This document shows positions 63,447 to 64,000 of a stretch of 64,000 nucleotides of DNA, piece by piece. A model generated the notes under the pieces. That model saw only the letters and a program-made list of their open reading frames with translations. It was not told where the DNA came from and did not search any database. The DNA is from Bradyrhizobium diazoefficiens (lineage in GTDB: Bacteria; Pseudomonadota; Alphaproteobacteria; Rhizobiales; Xanthobacteraceae), in NCBI RefSeq assembly GCF_018129965.1, contig NZ_JAFCKW010000007.1:236851-300850 (forward strand). Reading direction: 5' to 3'. Every line of letters starts with the position of its first letter. The first letter of the stretch is position 1. Both the position numbers and the translations under genes were made by a program.

Positions 63447-64000
63447 CGTTGTCGCCTAGGGCCTCAATTGCGCCCATTGAACCGGATTGCGCCGGTCAAG
63501 TCCATCGGTGCCGGTTGGATCGAATGCCGAATATTTAGCCGAGATCGACAGTTTACGCTCCAGAGCATCGTTGCTGCAAAGCCACTCGTGTTTGCCACGC
63601 GCGGGGAGTGAGGCGCATGCTCTCCCGACAGCGTCATTGCGAGCGCAGCGACGGCTGCGTCTCCAAGTACGAGTGTCATTCTCCACGCGCGCGGGGAATC
63701 CAGGCCGCTTCGACCTCTCGATTCAATCGCAACCAATCTCTGGAATAATGGATCGTCCGGTCCTCGTGCGCAATTGCGCACCGGCCGGACGATGACAGCG
63801 AATGTGTGGTTGCGAACACGGCTTCTCATCCTCGCGGCGCATTTTGCCCGAGTTTTGCCTGGTCTTGCGACCCTCTCCAATCCAAGAGGGCGCAGGGAAG
63901 GCCGGGTGCTGACGTCGCACCCGCGGTCCGCTGCGCGAAAAGCACACGCAAAGGAACCGCACAGCAGCATACAGGTGGAGCCAAATCACTCGGCCTTCCC
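63447..64000. repeat. Gene-free end with a Bradyrhizobium-type dispersed repeat
   Basis: No gene supported. From about 63803 to the window edge the sequence (GCATTTTGCCCGAGTTTTGC, then GAGGGCGCAGGGAAGGCCGG, ending CACTCGGCCTTCCC) matches my memory of a long repeat seen many times in Bradyrhizobium genomes. A shorter piece at 63640-63655 (CATTGCGAGCGCAGCG) is another familiar repeat end. Confidence 0.6.

Noticed and set aside
63464..63970. 168-residue minus-strand ORF at the right end
   Set aside because: It runs through dispersed repeat sequence and has repeat-derived composition, so it is not a protein gene.

Overview
The window looks like chromosomal DNA of a Bradyrhizobium-type alphaproteobacterium. 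The GC content is high. There is a GcrA-type regulator, DUF3606 and DUF6456 proteins, a phasin, several small proteins of kinds I associate with this genus, and a long dispersed repeat at the right end that I recall as frequent in Bradyrhizobium. No rRNA, tRNA or CRISPR array was recognised.

Positions 1-9.1 kb hold the late genes of a prophage remnant, read leftward: a fragment related to small terminases, virion and DNA-ejection-type proteins, a tail-collar fibre, a lysozyme-family endolysin and four small overlapping membrane genes. One methyltransferase gene is inserted in the opposite direction. No large terminase, portal or major capsid gene is present, so the phage appears defective. 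At 9.5-13.2 kb lies a polymorphic-toxin-like locus: a protein with an N-terminal AHH nuclease motif, an intact Imm11-type immunity gene, a decayed second Imm11 copy fused behind the toxin, and a DUF4261 gene. Three near-identical copies of a short unit (sigma70-like promoter, about 48 nt transcript, GC-rich hairpin) lie at 9.4, 13.4 and 14.6 kb. This is the most unusual pattern in the window.

Positions 13.8-38.5 kb are mixed housekeeping and accessory genes: S1/P1 nuclease, an enolase-superfamily enzyme, arginase, a CHASE2-PAS-GGDEF-EAL protein beside a FecR protein and a TpsB transporter, an alpha/beta hydrolase, cytochrome c, phasin, and a GcrA-like gene. Next to the GcrA-like gene is an S24-type repressor with four matching operators (TTCCG-N5-CGGAA) around it. 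These are followed by quinone oxidoreductase, a MoxR/VWA pair and dctA behind a perfect sigma54 promoter.

Positions 40-63 kb form a purine and ureide nitrogen-scavenging region. Two complete BMP-family ABC transporters, an NCS2 permease and a Tsx-like outer-membrane channel would bring in nucleosides, nucleobases or ureides. The enzymes are a guanine-deaminase-type CDA protein, 8-oxoguanine deaminase-type amidohydrolase, a three-domain xanthine dehydrogenase-like oxidase on two genes, a fused OHCU decarboxylase/HIU hydrolase, allantoinase PuuE, allantoate amidohydrolase and a biuret-amidohydrolase-type enzyme. Sigma54-type promoters precede the first BMP operon and the xanthine dehydrogenase operon, which fits nitrogen control. 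Urate oxidase and the steps after ureidoglycolate are not in the window.
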